Positions 13,222-26,002 of a stretch of DNA of 64,000 nt are shown one piece after another. The notes below the pieces were generated by a model. It had not been told where the DNA came from. It did no database searches and saw only the letters and a program-made list of their open reading frames with translations. A program made the translations under genes and the position numbers. Numbering within the stretch: the first letter of the stretch is position 1; each line of letters begins with the position of its first letter. The stretch is from Phlegmacium glaucopus. Lineage: Eukaryota > Basidiomycota > Agaricomycetes > Agaricales > Cortinariaceae. The DNA is taken from positions 131,707 to 195,706 of the forward strand of contig MU130239.1 in the NCBI GenBank assembly GCA_015039465.1, read 5' to 3'.

Positions 13222-14393
13222 CTTATGGGGTAGAGTGATAGAGATTGAAAGGAGGGCTGGTGAGCGCCTATCGATGGCATTTTTACCAATGGGGAGAATA
13301 AATTTGTTGTCTGTTGATAGAGCGGAATAGAATCATGATAAGTCTCAGTGTTCTATGTATTTCAACTGCCTCCGCGGTCTACACGTGTTCAAATAAGCGC
13401 TCAAGTCGGCAGCCGGATCTATAGTTGAAGACTAGATAAGTAGGTAGAGATATTTTGCCAAATTTACGGGGGCCAGTAAATCACGGGTAAATCGACATGG
13501 GAACCTGAGGAGGGAGCTAAGGAAGGTGACAAGGAGTTGTTACAGTGTGTGGCATATTGTTTTGCACACAAGCGTACCTTGTGATGTGACCTCGTGTCGC
13601 TTTAATTTTTAACCCGCTGAGGTTCCTTCTGGTTCCTTCCGTTGAGTTTCATACTATTTCCTACTATTTCTTGATGAACGACAAGACAACAATGAGGCTT
13701 CAGGATGAGATCCATACAGAGGTGCGCAGGTCACCAAACGGGGCTCTCAACCTGTGGAGCATGTTCAGAACCCGAAAAAACGACCAGGGTTCTAGGGTTC
13801 AGGGTTACCGTGAGAAAGTGACGACTATGTCACGCGCCAAAACAATATGCAATACACCGGGTTGAGGATGTAGCTGATCGGCACGCTCGGCATCCCTTTC
13901 CATCTTGTGTTTATGCACCATTTTCATCATATTATTATTATTATTATCGGAAGGTTTAGAAAAAATAAGAGAAATAAGTTCCAAAATGAACGTTATAGTT
14001 TTTGTCAGATAACCCATATAATTGGTTAACTAGCTAGTAGCAGAGTTCCACTGTCGGTCGCGATGTGAAGTTTAGAAGTCGCCACTGCCAGTGGTCCGGG
14101 CGGGGTCTGTTCAGTCTATGTTCTGTAGTACATCCCTGCAGGGCAGCGATGCAATATGATGTGACATCAATCTGGACTTTTGTCTACACTCTGCATGAAC
14201 CCAAATGACACAAAGATGGCGCATCTACATAACGAATTATTTTGTAATTGATGGTTCTAATTGGTTAGGTTAATATGTTTTTGTGAGTATGGAGCAAGCG
14301 ACAAATTGAGCGTACATAGTGATTCTGACTCACTGAACTTTTTTTTTTTTGTTTTTTTTGAGTTAATTTAAATTTTACCATCAGTGTGCGCGG

Positions 14394-14441
14394 CATCAGG
14401 AAAATAGCACGCTGCTAGAGCGTTGTGTTATTTTCCTGATG
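14394..14441. repeat. Near-perfect 17-bp inverted repeat (hairpin)
   Basis: The arm catcaggaaaatagcac is followed after a short spacer by gtgttattttcctgatg, its reverse complement with one mismatch. The spacer itself holds a small GCT..AGC pairing. It lies in gene-poor DNA just after a T-rich run. It could be the end of a small inverted-repeat element or a chance hairpin; no flanking duplication was found. Confidence 0.55.
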
Positions 14442-17400
14442 GGCATATATTGCGACCTAAACCAAATCTAAATCCCCCTCGACCATTTTTAGATCAAGTG
14501 TATTAGCACAGTTCTTGCCATTTTTTTTTAAGAAAAATCTACGGAGAGAATAGTATATCTGTGGCACAGAAAATCTGGTTCAAATTTCTCATGTGCAACC
14601 ACCGATTGCACCGCTGGCAACTTCAATTCGGCCTCAATATTTGATTCCTTTTTTGTATCAACACAAATGGTTAGTAGTAGGATATACATTGGTGATTGGA
14701 ACGAACCAGAACGAACCTACTAGTGGCCATTTCCACCTACGTTTCAAGTTCTCGTTAAAACCGAGCTCCAACTATCCAAAATACTGTATGTTTAGATACC
14801 ATTTCATACTATATTGTATGGGGCTATGCCACAAAGAGCAAGATTTTAAGCGTGTTAGCGATATATCCGAAGTCATTTAACTTGGAGCTCAGGGTACTAC
14901 TACCCGGCGTTCGGCGGCTGCTATCGCCAACATGCTATACTCATAGTGTGCACTTTAAAATGGAAATGAACAAGACGACCAAAAAAAAAATTTTTTAGGG
15001 AGACGCTTTCTGCTGTTAAATAATGGATATCGTACTAAAAGAGAAGAGACCACAGGATGATCGAGGAGCTAAGGCAAATGGGGATGGGTCAAGGTCCGAG
15101 TCACATGAAGCCCATTATACCTATAATATTTTTAGACAGACTCGGATGTGCTTCTGCTCCGAATCCAAGAATTAGTGAATTACCTCTGTCGCCGCGTCCA
15201 CTCGACGCGATGGCTTAAAATCTCCGCACTTTTACATCATGAATGAGTAGCGTGGGGGTGATAAGCACAGCCTGAGGACTCATGTCATCAATTCCTCTAC
15301 AACGGTACGTGAGACCTACGTACGTATCCTCAAACAACCGCACCATAGCTAGTATATCATTATGAAATCCAATTTTGGCATACGTGCTATCGGAGGTTTC
15401 CAAAATAACCCGTTTGATTCGGTTAGGTTCCGTGAGCGTAATGGAACGGCACGATGTCACGGAGTGACCCACTGAGAATCGGCGTTCCCCTATATTTGAA
15501 AGATTTCTAGCCTTTCAAGTTCAATACTTAATTGACTTTTATTAAATCGTATATTTAGAATAACCCAGCCGTTATGAAGATTTTTTATTATATTTTTGTG
15601 GCATTTGATGCACTGCACCGTCGAAGTGTCAAAGTTGGCCGCCTTAACATTCTTACTTCTGAGCAATTTTAGCGCAACTGAAATTTGTGCAATATATTGT
15701 ATCCCCCCGTTGTCGTTTGGTAACTTCAACTTTGGTTAGATGTGACCTATGTCTAATATTTCGAAATGAGAAGCCTATGAAAGGTATGTTAATTATATAT
15801 GCTAATCCGAGTCATCTGCACCAGTACATACGTAGACCCCAGTGATATCATACGAGAACAATAAGTACGTACCCAGTTATTAGAGCCCTTTCTCTTCGGA
15901 GTCTGGGGACCGACCAACGACCCCCTCGAGCGATCTTCTCGTTCACTGTCTTCTGATTCTTCTCGGCGGTTATATACACTTCGTGCTGTTCATCGCAGTC
16001 CAGATGAAATAAAAAATGCATACACTTGCGTGTTGTTCAAAATTCTTGGGCCGTTGCTATTCAATATATTTCAGATCATGAGTATTTGGTTTTCTACTTG
16101 AGAAATTTGGTTAGTTAATTGAGTCTTGACGAAGCTCGACAACATGAGATAACCACTGGTAACTGAGTGCTTCTTCCTTTGATCGGCGGCTAACTTGAAA
16201 TAGTATTATCACTTTTTGGTACTCATCAGTCGTCGTTTGAGGAGTTAGTCAGGAGTCGAAGTAGACAGATATGCGGAGGAGAATAAATTAGAATTAATTG
16301 TGATTATGTGATTAGAGAAACCAAACTTTGGCGCGACGAAAAACAGTGGAGATTACTAGTACCTAAGGTCACAGTAAGGAGTAACTAGCGCAAGTAGAGA
16401 AAGCTTACGTAGTGTCCCGAGAAAATAGCGATCCGTACGTCGGTCCAAGCTCTGGTGAAGGGGTCACGGTACCGATAAATTTATAGCTATTACGGTCATA
16501 CGGTATATTCGGAGCATGTTTTTCCATCCGCGAGCTCCCTTCCCAGGCGTTTGTGCATGGAAACAGACAAAGTAGGCTCACGGCAGAAGGATCCTTGGAA
16601 ATTGGGTTGGATACGAACTCCCGCGAGGCATTTTCTTGGGGTAAGAATGACGGATCAGATCCCACGCCTTTTGCGAGGGAATGGGTACGAAATCCGCCTC
16701 GTAGCCTAAAATGAGTCTGAATGAGTCTGAATTTCAGATGAAATCCATATAAAGTTTGCCCAACTTGAAGCTGCGAAATACCGGCATGATCATTTACATT
16801 TAGACTCCTTCTCTCCGCTGACTATCTACCTGGACTTTAAAGCCACATCGGAAACTGGAATGACTGACTGAGGGATGTCGAAGTTTGCGACCGCCGGTGG
16901 CAGGTACAAATGTTAGCTCAAACCACCGAACATATCTAGTACCGTACGATTGAATATTGACCTCGACTCCGAGTCCGCGTGCGGAGGTCGATTTATATTA
17001 GGGGTTACATAGGTATGATGTATGGATCCGGATCAAGCTGCTGTTAGACCACGCTATCGGGCCATTTGAGTCCCTTGACGACCGGTGACCGGCCACCTCT
17101 AAAAGAGGAAGTTGAATCAACTTGAATGGGAAACCAGTCTACACACGGATACCCAATTATGGCAGATCCCTGGGCCAAATGGATGGTTCTCGGAGTTGGC
17201 CGGCGAGTCGGTGACCGGTGCCTGTATCCAATCGACCGGTGCACAATTTGTTGCCAGCAGCGCTGAACCCAAGCTGAACCACCTTTCCTTGTCCCATGTT
17301 CCAGTCCTGAGATATCGTGCGAGGACGGCCCTTACGTGTGTAAGGAGTTTCGAATGTTTTGTTACAGATTAAAATTCATCTATGAATCAATTGTAAGAAC

Positions 17401-17448
17401 AAGAACAAGGTCAGCGGACCCGGCGGACCGCGAAGGCCACCTGTTTAT

Positions 17449-17458
17449 ATAGCATAAC
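17449..17458 (+). promoter_or_regulatory. TATA-like box of the aldo-keto reductase gene
   Basis: A tttatatag motif lies about 60 bp upstream of the ATG at 17516, a usual distance for compact fungal promoters. Upstream, at 17090-17240, a GC-rich stretch repeats the words gaccggtg and caccggt several times. These could be protein-binding sites, but that is only inference. Confidence 0.4.
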
Positions 17459-17515
17459 TATGCAGGTTTTTCTCCCTTCTTATCTTCATTTATCCATATC
17501 GCATATACAGTTACA

Positions 17516-18979
17516 ATGTCAGCAGGACCTAAAATCACACTCAATAGCGGCTTTCAAATTCCAGCCATTGGACTCGGTATGTGCCATAGGGAGACATGTA
17601 ACTACCCTTTTTGATATTATCATCCTTCCATAGGAACTTGGCAAGCGAAACCAGGAGAGGTAGCAGCCGCTGTGGCTTGCGCTTTAAAAGAGGGGTACAG
17701 GCATATTGATTGTGCATGGTGAGGTTGCAAGGGTCACCGTGGTACACCAGTCCGCTGACCCTGAACATAGGTCCTACGGAAATGAGAAAGAAGTAGGTGA
17801 AGGGATTCGTGCCTCTGGTGTCCCTAGGTGTGAAATATTCGTAAGAGTCACCCTCGTTCATATTCCCAAGTTAATTTTGTTGACATGTTTGTTCCCATCT
17901 ATCTACGCAGATAACCAGTAAGCTGTGGGGAACATTCCACAACAATCGCGTCGAAGAGTGCCTGGACCAGAGTCTTGCTAATCTAGGGACCGACTATCTC
18001 GATCGTAAGTTAATTGAAAATTTAGAGGCTAGGAATTTGGAGATGTTAACACGATATTTACCAGTGTATCTCATTCACTGGCCTGTCGCGATGAATCCCA
18101 ATGGGAATCACCCTACTATGCCAACCCGTCCGGATGGAAAACGCGACGTCCTATACGGCTGGAAATTGCAAGATACCTGGAAACAAATGGAGGCGGTTTT
18201 GAAAAAGGGTTAGTAAACAGCCTCTCATGTAGAGCGTCATGTTCACGTTCTCACCGCATATATAGGCAAAGTCAAATCGATTGGAGCTTCAAATTTCTCG
18301 GAAGTAAAGCTCGAGGAAATCCTTCAAACAGCAGAAATTGTTCCTGCTGTTAACCAGGCGAATAGGTTCTTCCTAATCAATCTATGAACGCGTGCTGATA
18401 TGCCTCTACTTATAGCTTGAACTTCACGTGTATAACCCCCAACACGACCTTCTTTCGTACATGAATTCGAAAGGGATCGTTCCTGAGGCTTATTCACCGC
18501 TTGGCTCTTCAAATTCTCCACTTCTGACAGACGATGTCGTTGTCAAAATTGCGACAAAGCACTCGTTGCAACCCTCAGATGTTTTACTAGGTTATCTTCG
18601 TATGTGATTTTCTGCTGTGACTTATGGTGAATAATACTAAGGTATACCTTTATTTTTTTAGTCGCGAAAGGAATCATTGTGCTTCCGAAATCAGTCACGC
18701 CTGCTCGTATCACATCCAATTTTACGGGTGCCGTGGCTGCCGCGAACATATTAAGGTTTGACAGCGCCGACCTTCAAACACTCGACGGCTTGGCTGCAAG
18801 TGGCAAACAGAAACGGTGAGCCTTATTTATGTGATTGTAAACTATAGATACTGATGGTTGCTTTTTAGATTCATAACTCCTCCATGGCGTACGTATTTTT
18901 TTCGAACGAATTGCAAGAATTTCAGCTCATTTCTTCTGTAGCCGTCGAACTTGGGTTTGCTAATTGGCCCATATTGTGA
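17516..18979 (+). CDS. NADPH-dependent aldo-keto reductase (GCY1/YPR1-like)
   Basis: Aldo-keto reductases reduce aldehydes and aldoses with NADPH. The gene is cut by short introns (the first is 17577-17633). The joined exons give the family layout: [17 protein letters not shown] at the start; the catalytic Asp and Tyr in HIDCAWSYGNE; the catalytic Lys in TSKLWG; the catalytic His in [20 protein letters not shown]; a VNQ..ELHVY block; and the NADPH-binding PKSVTPARI stretch near the C-terminus. It ends with FANWPIL at 18979. All four tetrad residues are present and length is about 315-320 residues, as expected. It lies 1 kb upstream of myo-inositol oxygenase on the same strand. A role as D-glucuronate reductase in inositol breakdown is plausible, but substrate cannot be read from sequence. 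Confidence 0.88.
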
Positions 18980-19982
18980 CCACCGTCAACTTTTTATGGC
19001 AGAGCATGTTTCATAGTTGGTGACCCCTAATACGAGGGCGATAATATCTCGGGTTGTGATATTTATCGTGATAGATGGTGTTTAGATGTGCTTTGCAAAG
19101 AATTCTAGTGTACTCAAGCAAGTCTTTGGTAGCAATAAATTTCTGTGAAATTTGGAATAATCTCAATAATTAAAAATTTTATCATGTCTATCAGAACTAT
19201 CCCAGCGAAAATGAACCTGAGCGGTAGTTACTATACCTCCCCTGTGAAATGTATTGAATTGAAAGATACTTGAAGCTACCCGATGGAGCTTGTCGTGTTA
19301 CTATGTGATGAGGACCATATGAGCACGCAATCCGCCCACATCAAATGGGGCCAATTGGATCTGAAGACTACCCTGAGCAAGACAGTTTAGTTTAGGCCGT
19401 GAAACGGTTTGGTACTGAATCGGGCCAGATCAGGATCTAAGCAATGAAAGTTTACGTAAGTACCTCGAGAATGATGTCAAGTGTTTGGGCGTGGGTTCGG
19501 ACAGTTTCGGACGCTGTTCGTACATAGCAACCTGGTTCAAGGATATTGCGCGCAGAATGATTGGAGGTAGATTCAATCAGAACAGATCCAAACCTGACTT
19601 CTCTTGGTCAATCATTCGAGGAATTCCATTCGAGCAACGGAGCGTACCATTGTTATTATTGGGTTTTAAGGGGGATCCCAGGGACATCCATGCACGTGGC
19701 GTGGTCTTCCACATCTGGCCTCCCAATCTCAGCAAATTTCTCCGCATGTAATCCCAATGATGCCTGAAACCTGTAAATTTGCTTGTAGGGTTACCTGATT
19801 CAAATCATGTAATGATCCTGACTGATCCCGTCGCATTCGCCTCGAATGCCACACTTTGGGCTGTTGACTTTTCGTGGATCGACTCAAATGTTCATAAAAG
19901 GCCTGGAATCTTTTTGTCGTCAACTCACAATTCCTCACTCTCCCCCCGTTCTCGTGACAACTTCAACTCTCGTCTGAACAAC
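18980..19982. other. Intergenic stretch with the myo-inositol oxygenase promoter
   Basis: One kilobase separates the aldo-keto reductase stop from the oxygenase start. Short open frames (19485-19751, 19561-19767) have no recognisable features. A cataaaag TATA-like word near 19891 lies about 90 bp before the ATG. Nothing else could be supported. Confidence 0.45.
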
Positions 19983-21274
19983 CATGCCTATCACCCTCGC
20001 CAGTCATAGTGGTCGTGATCTCGACGCCACTTCAGATGCTATTGACGAAGGTTAGACCATGCCTAGTGTCTTCAATCTGTCCATCGTACTAAACTAGTTG
20101 CAGTGAACGTCATAAAGGGAAAATTATGGGACGATAAATCCGAATTCGACGAAGCCAAGGACAGGTCCCAGTTCCGAGACTACGACGCTGCCTGCGACCG
20201 AGTAAAAGCTTTCTACAGGGAGCAACACGGTTTGTCGCCTCTTAGACGTCTTTAGCGTTGAACCATCTAACATTTATTCCCGCAGAAAAACAAACTGTGG
20301 CATATAACATCAAGGCACGAGTCGATTTCAAGAGCAGAAAAAGGGCTCGAATGGGCGTCTGGGAAGCCATTGAAATGCTAAATACATTGGTGGATGACTC
20401 CGACCCTGATGTTAGTCACCGTTCTGGCCCCACACAGATTTTTGTCCTGATGACGTCAATTTCAATAGACTAGCATGTCCCAAATCGACCATCTTTTACA
20501 GACTGCCGAAGCCATTCGTAGAGATGGAAAACCAGAGTGGATGCAGGTTTGTATTATTTTCGAACTTCACTCATCAATTCATACTCATGCTGTCCTCGCC
20601 AAATAGTTGACTGGTCTCTTGCATGATCTCGGAAAGCTCCTTTTACTCTTTGGCTCACAGGGTCAATGGGACGTTGTCGGTGTAAGTCGAGAGCCTTTTA
20701 CATTTTATTTCTTTCACTTACAGTAATTTTAGGACACCTTTGGTATTTTGTTTTCTCTCCGTCTCGCTAACAAAAAAAATCTGATAAACCCTTCAAGTTG
20801 TCGGATGCAAATATTCAGATAAAATTATCTACCCTGACACATTCATAAACAACCCCGATTATTATGATGCTGTTTACTCAACCGAATGCGGAATTTATCG
20901 GCCACACTGTGGTTTGGATAACGTGATGTTGTCATGGGGTCATGACGAGGTAAGGACCAATTTCAAAAATAACCTTGCCCAGGAATATGTTGTTAATTTA
21001 CTCGCAGTACCTCTACCACGTTTTCAAGGATCAAAGCTCTCTTCCTGCCGAGGCCCTTGCGATGATCCGTTACCACAGCTTTTACCCATGGCATAGAGAG
21101 AGTGCCTATGCGCACCTCACAAACGAGCACGACGCCCAAATATTGGCGGCCGTCCAAGCTTTCAACCCGTACGATCTATATAGCAAATCCGACGAGCCCT
21201 GTGACGTCGAAAAACTCCGACCATACTATCAGGACTTGATTGCCAAGTATTTCCCCCCACTTCTCGACTGGTGA
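19983..21274 (+). CDS. myo-inositol oxygenase (MIOX)
   Basis: MIOX is a cytosolic mixed-valent di-iron enzyme that cleaves myo-inositol with O2 to D-glucuronate. The gene starts [10 protein letters not shown] at 19983 and has several short introns; one interrupts [13 protein letters not shown] and two lie around [13 protein letters not shown]. All six iron ligands known for the family can be placed: His in SQIDHLLQ, the His-Asp pair in GLLHDLGK, His in LSWGHDEYLYHV, His in [10 protein letters not shown], and Asp in [10 protein letters not shown]. The C-terminus (KYFPPLLDW) is the family end and the length is usual. The neighbouring aldo-keto reductase and polyol-phosphatase-like gene on the same strand suggest a small polyol/inositol gene neighbourhood. 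It is intact. Confidence 0.93.
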
Positions 21275-22048
21275 TTGATGGATTCTTTTCGTGAAACTAT
21301 ATATTGTTAATTCCCTTCGATGGACGCCTATCGATTCTTTTGTATCTTGCTATCAAATTGTCTTGTTATTGTCTAGTACTCATTGCTAATTCGTTCGTTT
21401 CACCATAGATATTATGTTTCCTCTTAGATTGCTACTTGTTGACCTAAACTACCATAGTTATTACCGTAGATATCCTGTATCCATATGATTAAATAATGTT
21501 ACTGCCCCGTTTGCTGTCGTGCATCACCATTGTGGTCTATGTGTGCGACTAACTTTACATCTTTGACAGTGCGGCGGCTATCTTGGCCTCCGTGGCCACA
21601 TTGGCCACAATGGATTTTTCTTTTCTTTGTCTCTGCTCTCCTAGTATATTATACTCTTGTTGCTTCACAGCCTTCACTTCACTTGGTGTTCTCTCTCTCC
21701 CACAGTATCTCACATAGCTCGATAGGCTCTTCGCCTCGAGCTTTTTCTCTTTTCACCCACCATTACCACGGACCCATTTTCTCTTTTTTTTCTCGTTGTA
21801 TACAGTCTTGTTGTAGTAATTACTCGCCGTAGCCGGCTTGAGCTCGGCCCTTTCCCATCTCGGGATATGGGTCCGTGCGAGGGAGCTTAGGCGACTAAAA
21901 CATAGCTTTTTCTCCTAATAACGCCCTCGTCCTTGCGTGAATTCCTTTTCTTTCCTCTGAATGAGTACGGAGTCATATGACACATACTTCTTTATCCAAC
22001 CAGGGTGCACGTGACTGATAAGATCATCAAGGTTTGCTTTACTCCGCC
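21275..22048. other. Intergenic stretch between MIOX and the HAD phosphatase
   Basis: About 770 bp, pyrimidine-rich in its middle (many ctct/ttct runs from 21610 to 21800). A pyrimidine-rich stretch upstream of a plus-strand gene is typical of fungal core promoters. The open frame at 21530-21832 is a by-product of this composition. No other feature was seen. Confidence 0.45.
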
Positions 22049-23389
22049 ATGACTGAACAACTTGTTCCTGAAAGCACCCTGCCCTACCCACCAATTCATA
22101 CAGATAAGAACTTTATTGCATTGTCCGATTGGTTAGTAGGCGTATTCCCCAGTCTCGGCGCACGCGATTCTTACTAAGCATTAACCAACCCCACAGGGAT
22201 GGCACGATCACCACATATGATTCAAACGATTGTACGTCCAACAAAACTTTAATACAAAACTTTACATTACATATCAATTCAAACAAACAAAAAATATCGA
22301 ACAGTCTTGACGGATAACTATGGTTTTGGGAAAGATAAACGGAGGTTGGGGAATCTGGAAATCCTTGCTGGCAGGGACACTTTCAGGTACGGCGGTCTTG
22401 AATTTAGACGCCCATATATATTAACTTTTTCTCTATACTTTATCAGAGACGGATTCCGCCAAATGCTGGCTAGTGTCGTCGCTAATGGCCATACATTTGA
22501 AGAATGTAAAGAGATCTTACGAAACAGTACGTACTTACCCATTTATATTACTCTTTATATATCGGGCAATGGTCCATGTTACCCACGCCATGGATAGACA
22601 TCAAGCTCGATCCTGGCTTCAAGGAGTTCTATACCTGGTGCAAGAGCAATGATATACCCCTTATTATTGTTTCTAGGTGAGCTCATGACGCACTCTGTTT
22701 CGTTCCTGAAATAACAATATAGAATGATAATAGTGGCATGACTCCACTCATTCGCGCCGTCCTTTCAAAATTATTGGGAGATGAAGCCGCCGACGAAATA
22801 GATATAATCTCAAACGATGTGACCCTTCTTTCAGATGGAAAATGGGAAATAAAGTTCAGACACCCTTCCAGGTAAGGGCCAACCTTACTTTTCATTTTGC
22901 ACGTGAAAATTGGGTTTCCGGTTCTCAAACACGGAGACTCCGTTTTGAATGTGGAAAGCATATATTTTTTATTTTGACAGATTTCATTGTATATATGCTA
23001 ATATTGATGTTTTAGTGGATTTGGACACGACAAATCACAAGCGATCCTTCAATACAGTAAACTTGCACGGCCACCTACATTATTCTTCTTTGGAGACGGC
23101 GTCTCAGGTTAGTACCTTATCCAAAATGAAAAAAAAATGAACCTGCAATGTGTTGATGCGCCACAACGCCATAGATATTTCCGCCGCCAAACATGCTGAC
23201 TTACTATTCGTGAAAACGAAACTCGATGGGGAAAATGATCTTGCTGTCTATTGCCAGAGAGAAGGGATCAAGCACGTTTTGTTTGACGATTTCTCAAAGG
23301 CTTTACCGGTGGTGGACTCGATTGTGAAAGGGTCAAAAAGTATTGAAGAAGTCGTCCGGTCAAACATAGTCCGCCCATGTGTGATCTGA
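22049..23389 (+). CDS. HAD-superfamily phosphatase, PYP1-like (polyol phosphatase family)
   Basis: This is a small HAD phosphatase of the phosphoserine-phosphatase-like subgroup. It starts MTEQLVPEST at 22049 and has several short introns. Joined exons give motif I as SDWDGTITTYDSND; here the usual DxDGT nucleophile motif reads DWDGT, with only the first Asp certain across the intron at the motif. Then come GRDTFRDGF..ML, the WCKSNDIPLIIVSSGM motif II block, the Lys in KWEIKFRHPS, and FFGDGVSDISAA as motif IV. Yeast YNL010W/Pyp1, in the same subgroup, dephosphorylates polyol phosphates, and nearby inositol genes fit that. The substrate is inferred. The gene is convergent with the TBC gene. 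Confidence 0.78.
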
Positions 23390-23799
23390 CAGGGGTGCGG
23401 GGCGCGACGCGACGGGGTATTGAATCTAGTATCTACATACTTAGACACGGAGCGCCAAAACCTAAGGGTCCGGATCGCATAATTGATCTATTAGAACTGA
23501 TATACATACATGGAGTATACAGAACCATGGCCCGTCCCCTGTCATACTATATTAGTAAATGAGATTCGAGAAGCGGAACCGGAGTTATTCGGGACAACAG
23601 GGTCTGGACGCGTACCCAGGCTCGGGGCGGCCTGAGTGTACGCAGAACAAAGGTTACGGCGGGGCTGGCTCTGGGGCAATGCTAACTCTTCCTATCTGCA
23701 GGTAGGTGGAAGAGGGGGGAGAGACCGGGGTGGCGAAGAAAAACGCAAATTGGGGAACCCAACCTTTTTTTTCGACCATTCCAACTAGTCGCATGTGCG
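23390..23799. other. Convergent intergenic stretch
   Basis: About 410 bp between the phosphatase stop and the TBC-protein stop. It is GC-rich near 23580-23720 and holds no gene signal. An alternative frame on the minus strand (23654-23887) overlaps the TBC C-terminus and is a shadow. Confidence 0.4.
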
Positions 23800-26002
23800 C
23801 TATCGAGGTGTTGACGATAGACCATTCATGATTTTTGTGGTCATTCCAGTAACTGCGCCACCAACCCATCCACCTAAGCGTCTCCAATCCTTGGTGCCCG
23901 TATGTCCATGACCTTCAGCAAAGCTATGGAATATACCATGGCCACTTCTATCCCGCGACACTTTGACGCCATATATGGCCATGGCAACGCCCAAAACGAT
24001 GACAGTACCTGCCACCATGGTTTTTTTTTCCACGTGGCTGAATGGCGATTTCCTAAGCCTATGGCGTTTTCGGCGTGCCTTTTTGTCTATTTTTTCTTCG
24101 GCTTCGGATGATTCTTTCGATTTCATTTCATGCGAGTCGGTCTCGATAAATGGATAGACGACTAGGTCTGGACAAGAGACCATGGCTTCTGCTGTATTGT
24201 CAGATGGTAAGGATGAAGGTGATTCAGACCAGGTGAAGACGACACTTTGTGGTCCCATTATTGAAGATAGTGAGAGGCCAGGATGGCCTGGAGGAAACGC
24301 GCTATACAGAGCGTCGGCATGCTTGAGTAGGTCGGTAAGGAAAAGTTTTGGCAATTTAGGACAGGTTGAACACGCTGGTAGTATGTCGTCATCATCTTCA
24401 AGCTTGACAGTGATATTTGAAGTAGGGTCAGACGCAGGCACCTCGGGAACCATATCCAAGATGTGCTCGCCTGAGGCTGAATCAGCCTTGCTGTGTTCTG
24501 GCGAAGTCTCGGAGATTTTTGGAGATGATGTTGCTTCGTCTTCGCTATGGTCCTGCTGTAAAGGAACTTTATCGGAGTCGAGTGGTTTTAAAGCTTGTTC
24601 TTGATCGTTCACAGGTGGTTCATGACGTTCAGATTCTGTCTTGGCGTGGTTTAGAACTTGGTCCAGAGCTCCATCGACATGTCCGTCGGGTGCTGTCTCC
24701 TCCTTGAAAAAGGTTTTATCTGGGTCGTTTAAAGATTCCTCTCCTTTCAATGGGGTTAAATCCTCTGCAACACTCTCTTCTTCATCAAGCGCGTCGTCTG
24801 CAATGTTTGGAAGGCTGCTCAACAACGAATGTATCATCCCTTCTTCCCCTTCTTCATCTAGATGTAATACTTCTTCTTTACGCGAAAGAATGATCTAAAC
24901 CCATCATGGAAGGGTCAGCTTCATGATGAGAGCCAGAGCGGAATATGTGGCTTACTGCGGCCGCTAGATAAACAGCAGCTATTGGAGGACGACATAATAG
25001 ATAGTCGAAAACATGTTGGATGAGAGGTAGTGTGGGCATGTCGTGAGCAAATAGGGTCAATAAATTGGGTAACGCGTAGAATGGCAGAGAAGAGCTTCTT
25101 GGGAACAGTGAGCAGTGACGTCATTGAGCTTTCAAAAGGGAGGGACGCACTGTTGAAGAACGTTGGTGTAGTCTGGATCAACGAGATGAAGTAAATTCTT
25201 GGTGACTCTAGTATACAAATGTCATTCTCAGATGTAAGGATAACTGAAATAGGGTACCTCAACAGTCCAATTATTGGCTCCAGGCCCGACCCCATAGAGT
25301 CTCTGACGCGGTGTAAGCTTAGCTTTTCCACACAAGCGAACTGTAAATCCTGGGGTAATGTTAGAAAAAATACAGTAACGATATCATGATATCCCTATGA
25401 AATTGTAGGTTAGATAAATACAGGCGATGAGAAAAGGCATGGCACACACCTGGAAATAGCTTAATCGAGGTCGTTTTCGGAAAACTGACACAAGCAATTC
25501 ATGAAGCCCCGCTTGTAGCGTTTCACGGTCGTATTTCAAATCTTCAATATCCAGCTTCAATAAGTTGTTCAAGAACCTCCAGATAAATTGTTCCCACCCA
25601 CGGGATATAAAACAAAACTACGGTCTGTATCCAGACCGATCTGTCGTTCGTCTTGGTGTGGAGGTTTCTCCTCCTCTACAGGTCCTATTAGAGGCTTTTT
25701 GTCTATTACGGGTTTTGTGTCCGATACATTCAATAGCTTTGGCCTGTAACAATTCCTGACTTAATTATACTTAAATTTATTCAAGTGTTAACGCACCAAA
25801 TTGTGACTCTTTCTTCTCCAAATCCTCCTGGTTGTAAGCTTTTCGTTCTAAGGGTCTGCCAGTCAAGGCGGGTATGCTTTTCCTTGTGGTTTATTCTAGT
25901 ACTGTCCTCTTCAGGGAGCATAGTTGCTTGACTAAGAACAACCGGTGGCAGTGTCGCCAAACGGGAACCCTTGATGTTGTCATGTTGATGTGTGTTGTTC
26001 AT
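23800..26002 (-). CDS. TBC-domain Rab GTPase-activating protein, TBC1D20/GYP8 type, tail-anchored
   Basis: TBC proteins speed GTP hydrolysis by Rab GTPases; TBC1D20/Gyp8 acts on Rab1/Ypt1-class Rabs at the ER-Golgi. The first exon starts at 26002 (MNNTHQHDN) and ends near 25795. The next exons carry the catalytic arginine finger in IGLDTDRSFVLYP (IxxDxxR) and the glutamine finger in LSYFQ/GYHDIVTVFF, with an intron between the two parts. KLSLHRVRDSM and LFAHDMPTLPLIQHVFDYLL follow. A long acidic linker (23990-24840) leads to a basic stretch, then one hydrophobic segment (VAGTVIVLGVAMAIYGV) and a short tail, matching the C-terminal membrane anchor of this subfamily. Both fingers are present, so it is probably active. 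The upstream gene (Vps3-like) is divergent. Confidence 0.82.

Larger units (their letters stand above)
13222..17515. other. 4.3 kb stretch with no supported gene
   Basis: Only short open frames occur (for example 14593-14880, 15215-15472, 15490-15729, 16405-16665), without recognisable domains or a consistent exon series. The stretch holds AT-rich runs, a T-run near 14340, a strong hairpin at 14394-14441 and, at its right end, the upstream region of the aldo-keto reductase. It may contain decayed repeats that I could not identify. Confidence 0.5.

Noticed and set aside
14593..14880. 95-codon plus-strand frame as a gene
   Set aside because: No domain, signal peptide or adjoining exons; the surrounding region looks like eroded non-coding DNA.
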